Shown piece after piece: positions 25,429 through 28,940 of a stretch of DNA of 28,940 nt. Source of the DNA: GCA-2689995 sp964529325 (GTDB taxonomy: Bacteria; Fidelibacterota; Marinisomatia; SCGC-AAA003-L08; GCA-2689995); NCBI GenBank assembly GCA_964529325.1, contig CAZGWH010000027.1:1-28940 (forward strand). The letters are read 5' to 3'. The notes beneath the pieces are model-generated. The model was given only the letters and a program-made list of their open reading frames with translations, ran no database searches and was not told the DNA's origin. Every line of letters starts with the position of its first letter. Positions within the stretch are counted from its first letter, which is position 1. The translations under genes were made by a program, and so were the position numbers.

Positions 25429-26271
25429 TTAATTATTATTTTCAGATGATCTATTTATTAAATAAACAGATGAAATAGCCAATAAGCACCCAAATAAAGT
25501 CATTTTATTTGGAATTTCATTAAGCAATAAATAACTAAATAATAATGCACTCACAGGAACAAGAAAAGTAAAAGAGCTCGCTGATTGTGCTCCTAATTTT
25601 TGAGTTGCATAGAAAAAAGCAACCGTACCAAATGCCATTGCTCCAATTGTTACTGAAATAAAATTCAACCAAAAACGAATACCCATTGTGAAAATAGAAA
25701 GATCCATTGATTGTGGATTTAATATGAAAATTATGATTGATGAAAAAAGAAATATGTAGAAGCTAATATGAAGAGAATGTAAGTTTTTTGTAATTCTATG
25801 TGTCCATAATGTTAATACTGACCATAAAATCGCACCTAAAATAAAAAATAAATTTCCACTTTGAAAAATTAATTTAAAATTTAAATTCCATAAATTTAGT
25901 AAAAAGAAGCTACTAATAATTCCTAAAAAAACACCCCATTTTACATTTTCAGAATAAACTTTATTATAAATATAAGATGATAAAATAGTTGTAATTGTTG
26001 GAACAAGCGTAGTTACAATTACTCCTCCAATACCTGCAAAACCTAAATTAGTACCTTTAAAATAACAATAATTATATAAAATTAATAAAAATGATATACC
26101 AATAATTTCAATAAAATTATTTTTTAATTTATTAAATGAACATTTAGAATAAAATAAAAAGGGGAATAATACAATTGACGCAAATAAAAATCGCCAAAAC
26201 ATAATTATTAATGGAGGAAAATATTCTCCTAAAATTTTTGCATTACTCCAAGACAAACCCCATAGAGACAT
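25429..26271 (-). CDS. EamA/DMT-superfamily transporter
   Basis: 280 residues from the ATG at 26271, almost entirely hydrophobic, with two EamA halves (about 1-125 and 135-275). Family features are MFWRFLFASIVL near the start, the run of helices with IGGVIVTTLVPTITTILSSY, and the closing half with ATQKLGAQSASSFTFLVPVS followed by LLNEIP, the usual end of an EamA repeat. Drug/metabolite exporter of unknown substrate in the inner membrane. The ATG start lies inside the first membrane helix. Upstream in frame are 14 residues giving YSKSKFYILLFFAMSLWG, the normal first helix. An ATT at 26313 with AGGA eight bases before it is the likely true start. It starts just after the groEL terminator. Confidence 0.88.
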   Translation of the reverse strand: MSLWGLSWSNAKILGEYFPPLIIMFWRFLFASIVLFPFLFYSKCSFNKLKNNFIEIIGISFLLILYNYCYFKGTNLGFAGIGGVIVTTLVPTITTILSSYIYNKVYSENVKWGVFLGIISSFFLLNLWNLNFKLIFQSGNLFFILGAILWSVLTLWTHRITKNLHSLHISFYIFLFSSIIIFILNPQSMDLSIFTMGIRFWLNFISVTIGAMAFGTVAFFYATQKLGAQSASSFTFLVPVSALLFSYLLLNEIPNKMTLFGCLLAISSVYLINRSSENNN

Positions 26272-26310
26272 GGCGAAAAATAATAGAATATAAAATTTTG
26301 ATTTTGAGTA

Positions 26311-26325
26311 AATAAAATTAATCCT
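26311..26325 (-). promoter_or_regulatory. Candidate SD plus ATT start for the DMT transporter
   Basis: Minus strand AGGA (26325-26322), 8 bases, then ATT (26313-26311). The following codons restore a complete positively charged N-terminus (Y-S-K-S-K) and first transmembrane helix. No ATG, GTG or TTG is available in frame before 26271. Confidence 0.5.
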
Positions 26326-26330
26326 AAAAC

Positions 26331-26360
26331 AAAAAAGCCCCAGATAAATCCGAGGCTTTT
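26331..26360 (-). terminator. Rho-independent terminator of groES-groEL
   Basis: Minus strand AAAAGCCTCGG pairs with CTGGGGCTTTT (11 bp with two G-T pairs, 6-base loop), followed by a T-run, 20 bases after the groEL stop. Confidence 0.85.
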
Positions 26361-26379
26361 AATTTAAAAAGAAAAAGGT

Positions 26380-28032
26380 TTAGTACATACCTCCCATACC
26401 ACCCATTCCTCCCATACCACCCATATCACCACCAGGCATTGCAGGAGCTTTATCCTCTTCAGGCTTATCAAAAACAACTGCTTCAGTTGTAAGCATTAAA
26501 CCAGAAATACTAGCAGCATTTTCAACAGCTGTTCGTGTAACTAATGTAGGATCAATAATTCCAGATTTAACCATATCTGTATATTCTTCCTTTCGAGCAT
26601 CAAAACCATAATTCTTGTTTTTATTACTCAAAATTTCAGCTAAAACAACAGGAGCTTCTAAACCAGCATTAGTCAATATTTGTCTTACAGGAGCTTCTAA
26701 AGTTTTCTTAACAATGTCAACACCTAAAGCGATATCAGTATCCATTCCTTTAGAATTAATAACTGTTGATGCTCTTAACAAAGCAACACCACCGCCAGGC
26801 ACAATGCCCTCTTTAACGGCAGCACGAGTTGCATGTAATGCATCTTCTACACGAGCTTTCTTCTCTTTCATTTCAACTTCTGTAGCTGCACCAATATTAA
26901 TTACAGCAACACCACCAGACAATTTAGCTAATCGTTCTTGTAATTTTTCACGATCATAATCTGATGAAGTTTTTTCAATTTGTGCTTTAATTTCATTTAC
27001 TCTTGCAAGTACAGAATCAGCTTCGCCTTTACCCTCAACAATTGTAGTATTATCTTTATCAATTGTTACCGTTCTTGCAGTACCTAAATACTCTAATGTT
27101 GCATTTTCTAATTTATAACCCTGTTCTTCAGAAATTACAGTTGCACCTGTTAAAATAGCAATATCTTGCAACATTGCTTTTCTTCTGTCTCCAAATCCAG
27201 GAGCTTTTACTGCACATACTTTAAGAGAGCCACGAATCTTATTTACAACTAAAGTAGCTAATGCTTCACCATCAACATCTTCAGAAATAATTAATAACGG
27301 TCGGCCTGTTTGACTTGCTTTTTCAAGAATAGGAAGTAAGTCTTTCATCACTGAAATCTTTTTTTCATTAATTAGAATAAGTGGGCTTTCTAATTCTACT
27401 TCCATTGCTTCTGCATTGGTTACAAAATAAGGTGATAAATACCCTCTGTCGAATTGCATCCCTTCTACAGTCTCTAAATAAGTTTCTGCAGTTTTAGCTT
27501 CTTCAACAGTAATAACGCCTTCATTACCTACTTTGTCCATTGCATCTGCAATTAAGTCACCAATCTCACTATCATTATTTGCAGAAATTGTACCAACTTG
27601 TGCAATTTCTTCTTTATCTGATACTTCTTTAGTAATACTTTTTAAATGTTTTGTAACTTGTTTAACTGCAGAGTCAATACCTCTTTTTAAATCCATAGGG
27701 TTAGCACCAGCAGTTACATTTTTTAAACCTTCTGTTATAATTGCTTGAGCTAATACAGTTGCTGTAGTTGTTCCATCACCTGCAATGTCAGAAGTTTTAG
27801 ACGCAACTTCTTTTAACATTTGTGCACCCATATTTTCAACAGGATTATCTAATTCAATTTCTTTAGCAACTGTTACACCATCTTTAGTAATTGTTGGTGC
27901 TCCAAATTTCTTATCTAAAACAACATTACGACCTTTTGGCCCAAGTGTTACTTTAACTGCATTTGCTAATTTATCTACACCATTTTTCAGTGTAGATCTT
28001 GCTTCTATATCATATTCAATTAATTTTGCCAT
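26380..28032 (-). CDS. groEL: Chaperonin GroEL (Hsp60)
   Basis: 550 residues, the standard length. ATP site residues GPKGRNV (31-37) and AGDGTTTAT (84-92) are intact. The hinge and apical segments RGYLSPYFVTN and KAPGFGDRRKAML are canonical, and GIVPGGGVAL is the equatorial signature. The tail is the usual Gly-Met repeat (GGMGGMGGMGGMY). It forms the 14-mer double ring that folds proteins with GroES in the cytoplasm. It lies 21 bases downstream of groES in a two-gene operon with a terminator after it. The SD is AAGGA, 11 bases before the ATG. No anomaly seen. Confidence 0.98.
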   Translation of the reverse strand: MAKLIEYDIEARSTLKNGVDKLANAVKVTLGPKGRNVVLDKKFGAPTITKDGVTVAKEIELDNPVENMGAQMLKEVASKTSDIAGDGTTTATVLAQAIITEGLKNVTAGANPMDLKRGIDSAVKQVTKHLKSITKEVSDKEEIAQVGTISANNDSEIGDLIADAMDKVGNEGVITVEEAKTAETYLETVEGMQFDRGYLSPYFVTNAEAMEVELESPLILINEKKISVMKDLLPILEKASQTGRPLLIISEDVDGEALATLVVNKIRGSLKVCAVKAPGFGDRRKAMLQDIAILTGATVISEEQGYKLENATLEYLGTARTVTIDKDNTTIVEGKGEADSVLARVNEIKAQIEKTSSDYDREKLQERLAKLSGGVAVINIGAATEVEMKEKKARVEDALHATRAAVKEGIVPGGGVALLRASTVINSKGMDTDIALGVDIVKKTLEAPVRQILTNAGLEAPVVLAEILSNKNKNYGFDARKEEYTDMVKSGIIDPTLVTRTAVENAASISGLMLTTEAVVFDKPEEDKAPAMPGGDMGGMGGMGGMGGMY

Positions 28033-28053
28033 TATATTTATTTTCCTTTTAAA

Positions 28054-28341
28054 TTATGCAAGTACTGCTAAAATATCACTCTCACGCATGATGAGTACAT
28101 CTTCACCATCTACTAAAATTTCTGTACCTGAATATTTTCCATACAGAACTTTATCACCTGTTTTTAAACTCATTTCAACAAGTGTTCCATTATCTGAAAC
28201 TTTTCCTGGTCCAACTGCAAGTATTTCACCTTGTTGTGGTTTTTCTTTTGCAGTATCAGGTAAAATGATACCACCTTTTGTCATTTCTTCGGCTTCCGCT
28301 GGTCTTAAAATTAAACGATCAGCTAACGGTTTTACATTCAT
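28054..28341 (-). CDS. groES: Co-chaperonin GroES (Hsp10)
   Basis: 95 residues. The start NVKPLADRLILRP, mobile loop (about 16-33, TKGGIILPDTAKEKPQQG), GPGKVSDNG, and GDKVLYGKYSGTEI near the C-terminal half are all standard. It caps the GroEL ring as a heptamer. GGAG lies eight bases before the ATG. First gene of the groES-groEL operon. No CIRCE element was found upstream; a direct repeat at 28382-28407 is the only operator-like sequence seen. Confidence 0.98.
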   Translation of the reverse strand: MNVKPLADRLILRPAEAEEMTKGGIILPDTAKEKPQQGEILAVGPGKVSDNGTLVEMSLKTGDKVLYGKYSGTEILVDGEDVLIMRESDILAVLA

Positions 28342-28381
28342 TAATAATTCTCCATTTTTTTGTTTATATTAATTTTTGAGG

Positions 28382-28407
28382 TAATACATTAAGTGTTTAA
28401 CACATTA
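28382..28407 (-). promoter_or_regulatory. Operator-like direct repeat upstream of groES
   Basis: TAATACATTA (28382-28391) and TAACACATTA (28398-28407) are copies of TAAYACATTA one and a half helical turns apart (16 bases). They enclose a GTGTTTAACAC palindrome (28393-28403). On the minus strand a TTGTAA lies just upstream of the repeat and a TATTAC within it, at 18-base spacing, so a promoter may overlap. Confidence 0.3.
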
Positions 28408-28640
28408 CAAATGGTATGCCATTATTTTGTATTATGTCTATTTGGCAGAAAAAGGTTATATGTGTTTTCTTATGATATCTAGCATTGCCAGGATAATCCT
28501 GTGATACGGTACTGGATAAACTCTTTTATGAAATAATCTTAGTTTTGTATTTCATTTGACAACCATATTTTCAACCATTAGAGTAAATATATAATTAGTT
28601 TGTGAAGAATGCAAAGTTTTAAAAAAAATCTACTATATGA
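28408..28640. other. Gene-free AT-rich stretch upstream of groES
   Basis: No coding region, tRNA or known RNA was recognised. It holds a small palindrome CAGGATAATCCTG (28489-28501) and a degenerate copy of the inner palindrome of the right-edge element (28529-28559). It probably contains the outer groES promoter region and decayed repeat sequence. Confidence 0.4.
28529..28559. repeat. Degenerate copy of the GAAATA/TATTTC palindrome
   Basis: TGAAATA (28529-28535) and TATTTCA (28548-28554) form an inverted repeat followed by TTTGAC. The same layout recurs at 28802-28834 (TGAAATA, 13 bases, TATTTCA, then CTTGG), which suggests two copies of one repeat family at different ages. Confidence 0.45.
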
Positions 28641-28660
28641 CAAGGGGACATGTCCCCTTG
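28641..28660. repeat. Perfect 20-bp palindrome
   Basis: CAAGGGGACATGTCCCCTTG is its own reverse complement with no spacer. It is GC-richer than its surroundings and has no T-run. It opens the right-edge palindrome cluster. Confidence 0.85.
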
Positions 28661-28688
28661 CTGAAAACCATACTATTTTCAAAAATCG

Positions 28689-28736
28689 ATCCTGAGCCTC
28701 CCCTCGTCTTCGCTCAGGGTAACATCGGCTCAGGAT
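28689..28736. repeat. Inverted repeat with two competing right arms
   Basis: ATCCTGAGCC (28689-28698) is the exact complement of GGCTCAGGAT (28727-28736). An internal GCTCAGG (28712-28718) can pair with CCTGAGC (28691-28697) instead, so two exclusive hairpins are possible. It resembles the CTCAGG-type intergenic palindromes scattered in many bacterial genomes. Confidence 0.7.
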
Positions 28737-28746
28737 AAAGTGTCAA

Positions 28747-28761
28747 ATGAGCTTCGCTCAT
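28747..28761. repeat. Short hairpin ATGAGC-TTC-GCTCAT
   Basis: A perfect 6-bp stem with a TTC loop, immediately left of the nested palindrome and sharing one base with it. Confidence 0.6.
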
Positions 28762-28887
28762 CCCGATAGTTTTTGGGTACTTAGTAGAGGCGTAACCATT
28801 GTGAAATATACTCGTACCTCGTATTTCACTTGGAAAACGCGTTACGCCTCTACTATTTAAAATATTCCCAAAAACTCCTCATCGGGA
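28761..28887. repeat. Three-level nested inverted repeat (127 bp)
   Basis: Outer arms are TCCCGAT-AGTTTTTGGG (28761-28777) and CCCAAAAACT-cctc-ATCGGGA (28867-28887), complementary over 17 positions apart from a 4-base insert on the right. Middle arms TAGTAGAGGCGTAAC (28782-28796) and GTTACGCCTCTACTA (28841-28855) are perfect over 15 bp. Inner arms GTGAAATA (28801-28808) and TATTTCAC (28822-28829) are perfect over 8 bp. No reading frame lies inside. It looks like a MITE- or REP-like hairpin element, or one palindrome inserted into another. Confidence 0.75.
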
Positions 28888-28899
28888 GGGTCAACCCCT

Positions 28900-28939
28900 G
28901 TGGAATACGGCAAAGCCGTCCAGCATAGCTGGATTCCAC
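28900..28939. repeat. Three-way-junction palindrome at the window edge
   Basis: Closing stem GTGGAAT (28900-28906) and ATTCCAC (28933-28939) encloses two adjacent hairpins, ACGGC-aaa-GCCGT (28907-28919) and CCAGC-ata-GCTGG (28920-28932), with no unpaired bases between the stems. Confidence 0.75.
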
Positions 28940-28940
28940 G

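Noticed and set aside
27785..28372. 195-residue plus-strand frame across groEL and groES
   Set aside because: Antisense to two certain chaperonin genes and spans their junction; a shadow frame. Similar frames inside groEL (26615-26959, 27533-27748) were rejected for the same reason.
28342..28640. CIRCE (HrcA) element upstream of groES
   Set aside because: No TTAGCACTC-N9-GAGTGCTAA or close variant on either strand.
28620..28940. CRISPR array
   Set aside because: The repeats are inverted, not direct, and differ from one another; no regular spacers.

Overview
The window is very AT-rich, gene-dense DNA from a bacterium. Many secreted proteins end in one of two C-terminal modules: a paired EF-hand, dockerin-like repeat, or a FlgD-like/T9SS-type-A sorting domain. 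With the low GC, the Hc1-like histone and the family mix, this points to the Fibrobacterota-Chlorobiota-Bacteroidota group; a Candidatus Marinimicrobia (SAR406)-like lineage is my best guess. That is inference, since no rRNA or other phylogenetic marker beyond GroEL/GroES was usable by eye.

Layout. 1-14.8 kb is a secreted/surface-protein block. It holds a parallel beta-helix protein cut by the left edge, a divergent leucine-rich-repeat protein, and then a long minus-strand run. That run reads, in transcription order, a ~2260-residue lamin-tail/cadherin-like surface protein, an overlapping lipoprotein, a small membrane zinc-ribbon protein, a secreted PPAD-type peptidyl-arginine deiminase with a dockerin-like tail, and an LVIVD-repeat/fibronectin/dockerin-like protein. 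14.8-18.6 kb is intracellular: an unknown protein, transketolase, a divergent Hsp20 and an unknown 102-residue protein. 18.65-21.5 kb holds a second PPAD-like protein, which has lost a catalytic Asp, convergent with a BNR/Asp-box propeller protein; both have dockerin-like tails. 21.6-26.3 kb holds an Hc1-like histone, an alpha/beta hydrolase, a saccharopine-dehydrogenase-like reductase, an excisionase-type HTH protein, an orphan flagellin and a DMT-family transporter, all on the minus strand and mostly separated by terminators. 26.4-28.3 kb is groES-groEL. The last ~550 bases hold no gene but a dense cluster of nested palindromes up to the window edge.

Main observations. (1) Three minus-strand genes (LVIVD protein, alpha/beta hydrolase, DMT transporter) have in-frame N-terminal extensions that look like the true start of the protein (signal peptide, conserved family N-terminus, first membrane helix), yet no ATG, GTG or TTG is available. 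In each, an ATT sits where the start should be, preceded by a Shine-Dalgarno-like sequence. (2) Two divergent PPAD-like paralogues lie 12 kb apart, one with every known PPAD active-site residue in register and one with Asp-to-Asn. (3) The flagellin leader carries a hairpin presenting ACGGAT and a second GGA in the Shine-Dalgarno, the layout of a CsrA-controlled flagellin mRNA. (4) The right edge carries a Russian-doll inverted-repeat element followed by a three-way-junction-like palindrome.
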